Positions 35,775 through 43,643 of a stretch of DNA of 49,205 bases are shown here, in pieces. Position numbers and translations under genes: made by a program. The notes below the pieces were generated by a model. The model did no database searches, was not told the origin of the DNA, and saw only the letters and a program-made list of their open reading frames with translations. Source of the DNA: DASQHY01 sp035602605. Lineage in GTDB: Bacteria > Acidobacteriota > Terriglobia > Acidiferrales > UBA7541. Where the stretch lies: the NCBI GenBank assembly GCA_035602605.1, contig DATNLZ010000141.1, positions 1 to 49,205 on the forward strand. Direction: 5' to 3'. Positions within the stretch are counted from its first letter, which is position 1. Each line of letters opens with the position of its first letter.

Positions 35775-36433
35775 CGCTTTCGTGCCTCCCGTAAAGTCTC
35801 CAATATTGGAGTATTCTCCCATGGCAGAGTCCCCGATTCAAGGTTTTCCTCTCGGTCGTCTCTGTCGGGAGTCCGGTTCGCTGTCTCACTTCTCAAATTT
35901 CCCCAGCTGTCTCAGAATGTGAAGTGGCGGCTTGTACCCGGAGTCTGTTGGCGTCTAAACCCTGTAAACCCTGCTGTCTGCTTTCTTTATTTGCGGAAAC
36001 GACTTACAATGCTGCGGACTCGGTCTGGCAGGACGGTTTGTGGCGAACTTCTGAGTGCTCCAGGCGCCTCGCCGAGGCAAGCTTCCGTTTTGTTTGAAAC
36101 TAGAGCAGCTTGGTCGAGCGGGCAAGGGCGCCCAATTCCAGGTGAGACCCCACGAGTTCAAATTCGCCGTCGGCTGAACGTTCAGGCCAAAAGTGCTCGG
36201 CGCTAGATTGAAACTTTTCATGTGTTTGCGGCGTACTTAGAGGCGACGGATGCAAGAGCTGGGCGCGTTGCACCATTGGGCTGCCGGGCGCGCGCTACCT
36301 TTTGTTGTGACCCTGCGCTAACAGGGCGAGCGTATTCTGAAGACTTGTTGGCAATTGCGTTTGGCAACCTGCCCGCGATCGAAGGAATCGAAGTCAAAGC
36401 ATTTAAGATAAACAGAAAGATAAAGGAAACAGA
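35775..36433. other. Long intergenic region with no supported gene
   Basis: About 660 bases with no convincing coding frame. It contains a doubled 9-mer (AAACCCTGT/AAACCCTGC near 35957-35974) and, at 36103-36175, a tRNA-resembling stretch that fails a proper T-stem. AAAGGAA at 36424-36430 serves as the ribosome binding site of the following adaptor gene. The region probably carries the promoter for the adaptor/ATPase pair, but none is clear. Confidence 0.4.
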
Positions 36434-37840
36434 ATGAAGACGTGGCATAAGGTCGGGATTGGCGTCCTAGCGGCGATATTGGTCGGAGGAATCGTCTGGT
36501 TCAGCGTGAAACAGGCGAATAAAGGCGTTGTCACAGTGCAGACCGGTAAAGCAGTCGTGCAGGATTTGACTTCGCAAGTAACCGCTTCCGGGGAGATCAA
36601 GCCTCGCGATTACACCAACGTGTTGGGCGAGGGTTTTGGCAAGATCACGGGAATCGCGGTCAAGGAAGGCGACCACGTAAAAAAGGGAGACGTGCTGCTG
36701 CGCCTAGAAAACATCCAGCCGTCGGCGGATGTGAGTGCCCAGTCTGCCGCGGTGAGTGGCACACAGGCGGGCATGCAAGCGGCGGAGGCCAATCTCAAGG
36801 CCGCGCAGTCTGACCTGCAACAACGGAATGCCGACTACGAGCGCGTGAAAACGGAGTGGGAGCGCGGGCAAAACCTTTTCAAGGAAGGTTTGATACCCAA
36901 GTCTGATTACGACACGCGCAAGAACGCATTTGATGGTGCGACTGCAGCGGTACAGTCGGCAACATCCCGGGTGCATCAGTTGAGGGCTGAAGTGGACCGG
37001 TCGCGCTTTCAGAACGATCAAAATTCGGCCATGCTGAGCAGATCGCGAGACATTCTGCGCAAGACGACTTACACGGCGCCAATCAACGGCGTGGTCAGCT
37101 TCATTGCGGTGCGCGTGGGCGAAAATGTGGTGCCCGGGATTCAAAATGCCGCCGGAAGCTTCTTGATGACGATTTCCGATATGGCGGTGGTAACAGCTGA
37201 AGTGAAAGTGGATGAGACCGACATTGTCAACGTCCGCCCGGGCCAGCCTGCTGATGTAAGTATTGACGCGATACCCGGGAAAATTTTTAAGGGACACGTG
37301 ACCGAAGTGGGTACTCAGGCAGTCTTGCGCAGTTCGGGACTGGCAACTACCCAAACGACCGCGGGCGCCCAGGAAGCTAAAGACTTTAAGGTTGTTGTGC
37401 AGGTGGACGATCCTCCCGAGGGGCTGCGGCCGGGGCTTTCCAGCACGGCGAAGATCAGGACCTCGGAAAAGAAAAATGTGCTGCAAATTCCGATCCAGGC
37501 GCTGGCGATGCGGACTCGCAAAGACCTCGAGGATGCGGAGAAAAATCAGAAGGATCAGTCGAATAGCGGAGTTACGCTCGCGGCTCCGCCGGCGACGCCG
37601 GGAACCGACCCTAAGAAACAAGAAATTCAGGGTGTTTTTGTTATTCGGAATAAAAAGGCGGTTTTTGTTCCGGTGGAGACTGGGATCAGCGGCGTTACCG
37701 ACATCGAAGTGACCAAAGGGCTGCAACCAAACGAAGACATTATTACTGGAAGCTATAAGGCGTTGCGCACGCTGCGGTCAAATACCGCGGTCAAAGTCGA
37801 TAACTCAGCGCCAAAGAAGACTGAGGACGAAAAGAGTTAG
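36434..37840 (+). CDS. MacA-like periplasmic adaptor (HlyD/RND family)
   Basis: The 468-residue protein has one N-terminal membrane segment (VGIGVLAAILVGGIVWF). The biotinyl-lipoyl-like half-motif GKITGIAVKEGDHVKKGDVL follows near 72-91, then a long coiled coil (about 110-215) and beta-barrel segments ending GISGVTDIEVTKGLQPNED. It is a membrane fusion protein that links an inner-membrane pump to an outer-membrane channel. Ribosome binding site AAAGGAA. It is followed 46-52 bases later by a matching ATPase gene, but no permease gene follows. The substrate is unknown; export of a peptide from the neighbouring locus is a guess. Confidence 0.88.
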   Translation: MKTWHKVGIGVLAAILVGGIVWFSVKQANKGVVTVQTGKAVVQDLTSQVTASGEIKPRDYTNVLGEGFGKITGIAVKEGDHVKKGDVLLRLENIQPSADVSAQSAAVSGTQAGMQAAEANLKAAQSDLQQRNADYERVKTEWERGQNLFKEGLIPKSDYDTRKNAFDGATAAVQSATSRVHQLRAEVDRSRFQNDQNSAMLSRSRDILRKTTYTAPINGVVSFIAVRVGENVVPGIQNAAGSFLMTISDMAVVTAEVKVDETDIVNVRPGQPADVSIDAIPGKIFKGHVTEVGTQAVLRSSGLATTQTTAGAQEAKDFKVVVQVDDPPEGLRPGLSSTAKIRTSEKKNVLQIPIQALAMRTRKDLEDAEKNQKDQSNSGVTLAAPPATPGTDPKKQEIQGVFVIRNKKAVFVPVETGISGVTDIEVTKGLQPNEDIITGSYKALRTLRSNTAVKVDNSAPKKTEDEKS

Positions 37841-37892
37841 CGAAGTGTATTCGTTTTTCTGGTAGAGGCTGAGGTACGCAAGGAGTTTGGAA

Positions 37893-38633
37893 ATGCCAGT
37901 CGAGACACCCGCGTCGGAATCATTTCGAGAAGACCTGATCAGCCTCGGCGTTGCCATCAAGACTGACAGCCTGATCAAGACGTATCAAATGGGCGCGGAA
38001 CTCGTGCACGCGCTGCGCGGCGTTGACCTCGAGATTCGTAAGGGAGAGTATGTAGCTATCATGGGGCCTTCAGGCTCAGGCAAATCAACCCTGATGAATT
38101 TGATCGGGTGCCTGGATACGCCAAGCTCCGGGAAATACTGGCTGGCAGGTCGGCTCGTGAGCGAACTTGATGACGATGAGTTGGCATTTATTCGCAACAA
38201 AGAGATTGGGTTCGTCTTCCAAACTTTTAATCTTTTGCCACGCGCCACCGCGCTACACAATGTGGAGTTGCCGCTGATTTACAATGGTACGCCCGCAGAG
38301 GAGCGCATTGAGCGTGCCAAGAAGGCGCTGCAGATGGTGGACCTGCTCGACCGCATGACGCACAAGCCCAACGAACTTTCTGGCGGCCAGCGCCAGCGTG
38401 TGGCCATAGCGCGCGCTCTCGTGAACAATCCATCGATCGTGCTGGCCGACGAGCCGACAGGAAACCTGGATTCACAGACCGGTGAAGAAATCATGGGCGT
38501 CTTCGAACGTTTGCATGGCCAGGGGAATACCATCATCCTGGTTACGCACGAAAATGATATCGCCCAGCATGCCCACCGCATTATTTACATCAAAGACGGC
38601 AAGATCTTCTCCGACCAAGCCGTGCAAAAGTAA
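37893..38633 (+). CDS. MacB/LolD-like ABC transporter ATPase
   Basis: From ATG 37893, with AAGGAG seven bases upstream, the protein is 246 residues. It has Walker A GPSGSGKSTLM, Q-loop FVFQTFNLLP, signature LSGGQRQRVAIARAL, Walker B IVLADEPTGNLD and switch His in LVTHEND. Sequence and length match MacB/LolD ATPases that energise FtsX-like permeases. No permease gene lies downstream: the next 209 bases lack a full reading frame and then the kinase gene starts. It forms a likely two-gene unit with the upstream adaptor. Confidence 0.92.
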   Translation: MPVETPASESFREDLISLGVAIKTDSLIKTYQMGAELVHALRGVDLEIRKGEYVAIMGPSGSGKSTLMNLIGCLDTPSSGKYWLAGRLVSELDDDELAFIRNKEIGFVFQTFNLLPRATALHNVELPLIYNGTPAEERIERAKKALQMVDLLDRMTHKPNELSGGQRQRVAIARALVNNPSIVLADEPTGNLDSQTGEEIMGVFERLHGQGNTIILVTHENDIAQHAHRIIYIKDGKIFSDQAVQK

Positions 38634-38842
38634 TCCCTGCTTCAGCGACTTCCGTACCGACAACCGGCGCCAGCGAACTCACTGAAGCTGCGGCGGTTAA
38701 TCTGCTTGACTTGAACCTCAATTGAAGGCACAAATGTTCCAGCTTGTCTCTCAAACAAAGTGGCACGCGCCGCAAGTTTCGCTATCCCGACAGCATCGCG
38801 GCGTTGTCGTACGCGCGCGGTGGTGCAGGAGAAGCAAAGTAA

Positions 38843-39625
38843 GTGGATCGCGTTGGGTTGTCGACGTTCGCTGTTACAGATTTGTCTATCTCGATTGGCC
38901 AACTTCCCCTGACACTGCATTTCTTGGAGGCGGGTTTGCGGCAGCGCGCCGGCGCACGTTACTCACGTTTCCATAGGGGGGATTCCGAGGAGCGAGGCTT
39001 TCCCGTTTTTCTAGAGCCGAGCACGAACGCTCAGCAACTAGGGAGCCGGTTTTCCTACACACATGACGACGCCGTGTTGTCTCTTGACAACCAAGCCGCA
39101 CATTTTCGAGGTGTACGCCATGAACATGCGCTGGATTCGCTTCTGCGTATTTTACTGACCCAACTCTTGCTGCCGGCGCACGGCTTCCTTTTGCATGCTG
39201 CGACGATGATGCGCGACCGGCGCGGCTATGTTTTTGTGGGCCCCTCGGGCGCCGGTAAGAGCACGGTCGCCGCTCTATCACCTGCCGGCAGCGTGCTAAC
39301 CGACGAGATTTCGCTTGTGCGCGGCGATGGTCAAAGCTGGTTCGCGCACGGAACGCCATTCTGGGGCGAGTTCCGTGCCGATGGCGCGAACCAGCGGGTG
39401 CCGCTTGCAGGGATCTTCAGCTTGGCGCAGGCAAGCGTTAACCGCGTCGAGCGGCTATCAACTAAGGAAGCGTTGCGCGCGCTGCTTCCCAACGTGCTTT
39501 TCTTTTCTTCCGCGTCGCGCGAACATTCCGAGTTGCTTACGCTGCTAGCGGGCGCCGCCGAGCAAGTGCCTTTCTATCGCCTGCTCTTTCGGAAGGAGCC
39601 GAGTTTTTGGGAGGCTATTCCGTAA
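38843..39625 (+). CDS. HprK-related serine kinase of peptide-modification loci
   Basis: The 260-residue protein has Walker A GPSGAGKST at 133-141 and SVLTDEISLVR at 150-160, which holds the acidic residues after the P-loop, as in the C-terminal domain of HPr kinase. His118 in GFLLHAATM precedes the P-loop as in the family. The N-terminal ~110 residues form a separate variable domain. It lacks the N-terminal half of true HprK and PTS context, so HPr is unlikely to be the target. HprK homologues beside lasso peptide genes (ThcoK, PadeK) phosphorylate the C-terminal serine of the precursor, which makes a similar role here attractive. GTG start with AGGAG ten bases upstream. The stop directly abuts the PqqD-like start. 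Confidence 0.75.
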   Translation: MDRVGLSTFAVTDLSISIGQLPLTLHFLEAGLRQRAGARYSRFHRGDSEERGFPVFLEPSTNAQQLGSRFSYTHDDAVLSLDNQAAHFRGVRHEHALDSLLRILLTQLLLPAHGFLLHAATMMRDRRGYVFVGPSGAGKSTVAALSPAGSVLTDEISLVRGDGQSWFAHGTPFWGEFRADGANQRVPLAGIFSLAQASVNRVERLSTKEALRALLPNVLFFSSASREHSELLTLLAGAAEQVPFYRLLFRKEPSFWEAIP

Positions 39626-39937
39626 ATGGCGATGGCTATGCACGCTAAACCGATCAAGAATCCTATTCTTGCATGGCGCGAAATCGAAGGCGAAACCGTT
39701 ATTATCTCGCCGGAAGAAAGCGTTATGCATGAGCTGAATTCCACGGGGAGTTTTATCTGGAATCAGATTGACGGCCAGCGCACGGCGGAAGAGATTGCGC
39801 AGCGGCTTGCAGGCGAATACGAAGTCTCGCTGGAAACAGCTCTCGCGGATACCCGCGAACTTCTCGATCAATTGGCCGCCAAGAAGCTCGTTGCAACCAA
39901 CAATTCACAATTGGCGCCGCAGGTGGACGGTGAGTAA
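39626..39937 (+). CDS. PqqD-like peptide chaperone
   Basis: The 103-residue protein is a winged-helix PqqD-type domain. Its central segment has SVMHELNSTGSFIWNQIDGQ at 32-51 and TAEEIAQRLAGEYEVSLETA at 53-72, the usual PqqD signature (hLN..g..IW..idG..t..ei...l...). PqqD-like proteins and domains bind the leader of ribosomal peptides and hand it to a radical SAM or other maturase. Its ATG starts immediately after the kinase stop, and its end overlaps the radical SAM start by eight bases, so co-translation is likely. Confidence 0.88.
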   Translation: MAMAMHAKPIKNPILAWREIEGETVIISPEESVMHELNSTGSFIWNQIDGQRTAEEIAQRLAGEYEVSLETALADTRELLDQLAAKKLVATNNSQLAPQVDGE

Positions 39938-41144
39938 TACGCCGGTGATGAAACGTTTTATCCGCAGGACTGTCGACAAACATTTGCCGGTCAACGTACA
40001 TTTTGACCTCACGTACCGTTGCAACGAACGCTGCATTCATTGTTACCTCGACCATGAAGATTATGGCGAGATGACCACGGCGGAGGTCCGCGCCGCGCTC
40101 GACCAGTTGGCTGCGGCCGGCGCCCTGTTTCTTACCTTCAGCGGCGGCGAAATCTTCCTGCGCAAGGATTTGTTTGAGCTTCTCCAGTATGCCCGGAAGC
40201 TGCACTTTGATCTCAGCTTGAAGACCAATGCTTTGCTGGTGAATGAAGAGCGCGCCGCTCAGTTACGAACCGTTGGTGTTCGCCGCATTCAAATCAGTGT
40301 GTACAGCGCGGACCCGGCGGTGCACGACGCCATTACACAGGTTCCCGGCTCACTCGCGCGATCGCTGGAGGCGATTGCGCTGCTCCGGAGGCATGGTCTA
40401 CAGGTGAAAATAGCTTGTCCGTTGATGAAGGAAAATTTGCTCGCCTATCGCGACGTCATGAAACTGGCCGAAGAGTTGGGTGTGCCTTACATCTTGGACT
40501 TGACCATTACGCCGATGATGAACGGCGACCGCGACACTCTTACGCATCGCAACGCTGCTGAGGAATTACTTCCGGTGCTGACCGATGCGAAGTTGAATCA
40601 GTATCTGATGGCGCGAGGTAACGATTGTGGGCATGCTGAGGGCCTCGGCTCGGGAAATACCCACGCGCGCCCTATTGGCAGTGCGACGTCCAGCGGCATC
40701 GAAAGTGACGCCTATGACGGTATTCCTTGCAGTGCCGGTCACAATAGCCTTTACATCTCACCTTACGGGGATGTGTTTCCCTGCGTGCAACTGGTTGTGC
40801 CGGCCGGGAATCTGCGCCGCCAGAGGTTTGAGGAGATCTGGTACGGCTCAACCGAGATGCGCCGCGTCCGCGCTGTGCGTGAGAAGCAATTGCCGGACTG
40901 CGCGAATTGTTCCATACGATCGTATTGCGAACGGTGCCCGGGCTTAGCGCTGATGGAAGGCGGCGATTTGTTTGGAGCGTACGAAAGAGCTTGTGAGCTG
41001 GCCGAGTTGCATGCGCGGCTGGCGGGCGTCGAAAATCCGATCAGCGCTTTCCATGCGCGCGTTCGAAGATCCGCAGATGTGGGTTCTCCTGTGCCCGATC
41101 TGACGGCACTAGCTGCAAATTCGGAGTCGGGACTTCCGGGTTAG
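39930..41144 (+). CDS. Radical SAM/SPASM peptide-modifying enzyme (PqqE-like)
   Basis: From GTG 39930 (AGGTGG just upstream) the protein is 404 residues. The radical SAM cluster is Cys31, Cys35 and Cys38 (CNERCIHC), followed by SGGE at 71-74. The C-terminal SPASM region has seven Cys for auxiliary clusters: 267, 285, 324, 327, 333, 336 and 355. This layout fits enzymes that form C-C, thioether or epimerised bonds in peptides and matches PqqE, MftC and sactionine enzymes in general form. The exact chemistry cannot be read off. A longer frame upstream to 39768 overlaps the PqqD gene out of frame and is not supported. The precursor gene follows 15 bases later. Confidence 0.92.
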   Translation: MSNTPVMKRFIRRTVDKHLPVNVHFDLTYRCNERCIHCYLDHEDYGEMTTAEVRAALDQLAAAGALFLTFSGGEIFLRKDLFELLQYARKLHFDLSLKTNALLVNEERAAQLRTVGVRRIQISVYSADPAVHDAITQVPGSLARSLEAIALLRRHGLQVKIACPLMKENLLAYRDVMKLAEELGVPYILDLTITPMMNGDRDTLTHRNAAEELLPVLTDAKLNQYLMARGNDCGHAEGLGSGNTHARPIGSATSSGIESDAYDGIPCSAGHNSLYISPYGDVFPCVQLVVPAGNLRRQRFEEIWYGSTEMRRVRAVREKQLPDCANCSIRSYCERCPGLALMEGGDLFGAYERACELAELHARLAGVENPISAFHARVRRSADVGSPVPDLTALAANSESGLPG

Positions 41145-41159
41145 AGAGTTAGAGAAAAA

Positions 41160-41333
41160 ATGAGCGAGAAGGATACCAAAAATTCCCAATCCCCGGAACG
41201 GGGTGGCAGTACAAAAAAGGCTTACGCCAAACCCAGCCTCAATTCAGAACCAATCTACGAAACACTCGCGCTCGCTTGCGCGAAGCGCCCCGGTCAAGGG
41301 GCCCTGTGCAATAGCTCACCGCGGCAATCTTGA
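41160..41333 (+). CDS. Candidate RiPP precursor peptide, 57 aa, two cysteines
   Basis: A 57-residue frame starts at ATG 41160, 15 bases after the radical SAM stop, and ends at TGA 41331-41333. The first 20 residues are polar and charged. The motif YxxPxL lies at Tyr22-Leu27, followed by the acidic segment SEPIYETLALAC ending at Cys40. The tail has Cys40 and Cys50 separated by nine residues (AKRPGQGAL), then ends with NSSPRQS, so Ser57 is the C-terminal residue. YxxPxL is the leader motif that PqqD-type proteins bind in lasso peptides. The rest of the lasso pattern (Gly, Thr-x-Gly) is absent, and no B2 protease or lasso cyclase is present. There is no strong ribosome binding site, only GAGAG before it; coupling to the upstream gene is likely. 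It was placed by context and leader features; the mature product is unknown. Confidence 0.75.
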   Translation: MSEKDTKNSQSPERGGSTKKAYAKPSLNSEPIYETLALACAKRPGQGALCNSSPRQS

Positions 41334-41354
41334 AGTCTGGTGTGTACCGTTCAG

Positions 41355-43406
41355 CTATTCCGCGTCGGGCGGTTTCGCGCTGGAGTTGCCGTCGAGATAG
41401 CGTTCAAACCAATAAAGCTGCCAATCGAGGCTCTCCACCACATGTTTGGGCTCGCCGGTTCGCGTGAGATTGTGATTCTCGCGCGGGAATAATACTAGCT
41501 CCGAAGGCACTCCGTAATGCTGAAGAGCGCGGAACCACTGCTCGCCTTGCTCGATGGGCACGCGGAAGTCCATATCCGAATGCAGTACAAGCGTCGGAGT
41601 GTGAACATTGCGCGCGTATTTCAATGGCGACGCGTTCCAGTATTGATCGAAATCATCAAACAGCAGGCCCCTGAAATCGTCAGTGTGTCCGTAAGCACCA
41701 TCGCGAGTTCCTTCGTCGCTGATAAAATTTGACACCGAGCGCAACGTAACCGCGGCTTTGAAGCGATCGGTATGCGATACGATCCAATTCGTCATGAAAC
41801 CGCCGTAGCTTCCGCCGGTTACTCCTAGCTCGGTTTGATCAATCCAGGAATGCTGCTTGAGCGCGGCATCTACCCCGGCCATCACATCCTGATAATCCAT
41901 CCCGCCCCAATTATTCACGATGCCGCGCTCGAATTTTTCGCCGTAGCCGGTCGAGCCGCGCGGATTGCAGAAAAACACCGCCCAGCCTTTCGCCGCATAA
42001 ACCTGAAATTCGTGGAACCAGTCCATACCAAACATGCCGGCAGGACCTCCATGAATCACGAGCACCATCGGATATTTCTTTCCAGGCTGCCAGCCAAGCG
42101 GCTTGACAAAGAATCCATCGATCGGCCATCCGTCCGTGCTTTTGTAGGGCAAACGTTCGACGGGCTGAAGCTCTAACCTCGACCAGAGATCGCTGTTGAG
42201 ATGAGTGAGTTGCCGCTCATTCGTGCCGTCGAGATTGGCGATATAGACGTCGTCCAGATGCTGGAAATCATTAGCCAGGTAAACCATGACGCTGGCGCGC
42301 TCATTCACGTCAAATGCGTGTGCGTCGCGCGGTCCTTTTGTGACCGCGGTGAACGAATGCGAGGGAAGATCTGCGCGATACAGCTGCGTTTCTCCTTTTA
42401 CGCCCGCAGAAAACAGCAGCGTGTCGGCACGCGACCATCGGACTTCGGCGGGGATCAAATCGAGATCATTCACTGCAAGTTGTGAGCGGCCACTGCCGGA
42501 CGAAGACGCCACATAAAGCTTGGGAAACTTGCGCCTCGCGGTGCGGCCCGTGAACATAATTTGCTTGCCGTCCGGTGACCACCGCGGATTCTCATCCTCA
42601 AATGCATGATCGGAAATTTTGGTGAGCGCCCCGCCGGACGCCGGAATCACCCAGACGTCGGTATCGTTGCTATCGTCATAGGCTTTGCCGGAGCGGTCAG
42701 ACACGAAAGCGATTCGCGAGCCGTCCGGGGACCACTGGGGATCGGTGTCGTTCCAGTCCTGGCCAGTGGTGATTTGTTTCGCCGCGCCGCCGGCAACATT
42801 GACCACCCAAAGATGCCGGCGCTTGTCGTCGAACCAGCCCGTGTCATTAAATTTGTAGCGCAAGTGCATGTAGTGGCGCACATCACTCTTGCGGTCAGCG
42901 GCGGAGACAGCGTCACTCGGTCCCGACGAACTTACGCAAACCAAACGCGTCCCTTCGGGGGACCACTGATACGTTTGCACGCCATTCTTGAGCGTTGTGA
43001 GCGCCAGCGCCTCGCCACCAGTCATCGGTAGCAAATAAATTTGAGATTTCGACACCTCGCCTGCCAATGCATCAGTGGTGCGCGTGGAAAGGAAAGCGAG
43101 CGTCTTGCCATCCGGGCTCCAGCGGGGGCTGTTGGCAGTGAATCCCTCGGCGCTCAGCCGGTGTGGTGCGGTTGCCCCATCGGCGGGGACCAGCCAGATC
43201 GAGGACTCGCGGCGATTTTTCTTTTGATTGATCGTCGTAAGAACATACGCGACAGTTTTGCCATCGGGAGAAAGACGCGGATCGCTCGCGAATTGGAAAG
43301 ACGAATAGTCCTGCGGCGTGATTCCGCGCTTATCCGCGGCTTGCAGACCGAAGCCTATAAACAATAAAAACAGTAGAACGACAAAAAATCGCAAGAGGTT
43401 TTGCAT
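41355..43406 (-). CDS. Exported S9-family (prolyl oligopeptidase-type) peptidase
   Basis: From ATG 43406 the protein is 683 residues with a signal peptide (FFVVLLFLLFIGFGLQAA). An N-terminal beta-propeller of about 350 residues has repeated SPDGK motifs. The C-terminal alpha/beta hydrolase has nucleophile Ser in GVTGGSYGGFM, Asp in HSDMDFRVP and His in FPRENHNLTR. It matches S9C-type dipeptidyl/acyl-aminoacyl peptidases that act on oligopeptides, probably in the periplasm. It lies on the opposite strand between the RiPP precursor and the S26-type gene, convergent with the precursor at 21 bases. It could be unrelated, or could degrade or process the peptide. Confidence 0.9.
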   Translation of the reverse strand: MQNLLRFFVVLLFLLFIGFGLQAADKRGITPQDYSSFQFASDPRLSPDGKTVAYVLTTINQKKNRRESSIWLVPADGATAPHRLSAEGFTANSPRWSPDGKTLAFLSTRTTDALAGEVSKSQIYLLPMTGGEALALTTLKNGVQTYQWSPEGTRLVCVSSSGPSDAVSAADRKSDVRHYMHLRYKFNDTGWFDDKRRHLWVVNVAGGAAKQITTGQDWNDTDPQWSPDGSRIAFVSDRSGKAYDDSNDTDVWVIPASGGALTKISDHAFEDENPRWSPDGKQIMFTGRTARRKFPKLYVASSSGSGRSQLAVNDLDLIPAEVRWSRADTLLFSAGVKGETQLYRADLPSHSFTAVTKGPRDAHAFDVNERASVMVYLANDFQHLDDVYIANLDGTNERQLTHLNSDLWSRLELQPVERLPYKSTDGWPIDGFFVKPLGWQPGKKYPMVLVIHGGPAGMFGMDWFHEFQVYAAKGWAVFFCNPRGSTGYGEKFERGIVNNWGGMDYQDVMAGVDAALKQHSWIDQTELGVTGGSYGGFMTNWIVSHTDRFKAAVTLRSVSNFISDEGTRDGAYGHTDDFRGLLFDDFDQYWNASPLKYARNVHTPTLVLHSDMDFRVPIEQGEQWFRALQHYGVPSELVLFPRENHNLTRTGEPKHVVESLDWQLYWFERYLDGNSSAKPPDAE

Positions 43407-43527
43407 ATCCGCGACTCTAGCACACCAGAAAAATAGACCGCAAGACACCACTCAACCTTCACTCAGTAGTTGCCATTCGGAATTTCGGTTATCGGGTTAA
43501 GCACAGTTCATTTTTGCGCCAATTGAC

Positions 43528-43544
43528 CGTTCCAGAGTGGAACG
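43528..43544. promoter_or_regulatory. Perfect palindrome CGTTCCA-GAG-TGGAACG upstream of the S26-type gene
   Basis: A 7-base perfect inverted repeat with a 3-base centre lies between the divergent S9 and S26-type genes, 100 bases before the S26-type start and 122 bases from the S9 start. The symmetry suggests an operator for a dimeric regulator, but no regulator gene is close. Confidence 0.4.
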
Positions 43545-43643
43545 ACACAATCGCCGTAGTGTTTCGTATGGGCACAGATTTGCGGGATAACAGCACCTAA
43601 CTGCGATCCTGAAAAGCGCCCTTTCCGGGATCTGGCGAAACAA

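Noticed and set aside
36103..36175. tRNA-like stretch with GGTCGAGCGG and GAGTTCAAATTCG motifs
   Set aside because: The T-stem cannot form five pairs around the TTCAAAT loop, the acceptor ends pair only partly, and no anticodon stem is clear. It may be chance or a decayed tRNA.
38634..38842. Possible short reading frames or permease remnant between the ATPase and kinase genes
   Set aside because: One frame gives a 30-residue protein-like stretch and another gives 30 residues ending at the kinase start, but neither has a start with ribosome binding site and neither resembles an FtsX permease.
39768..39929. N-terminal extension of the radical SAM frame
   Set aside because: It overlaps the PqqD-like gene in another frame and its translation is Arg/Trp-rich; GTG 39930 with an upstream ribosome binding site is better.
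43569..43583. Possible sigma-54 promoter (TGGGCACAGATTTGC) upstream of the S26-type gene
   Set aside because: GG and GC have the right spacing, but the conserved CACG after GG is shifted by one base. Too weak to annotate.
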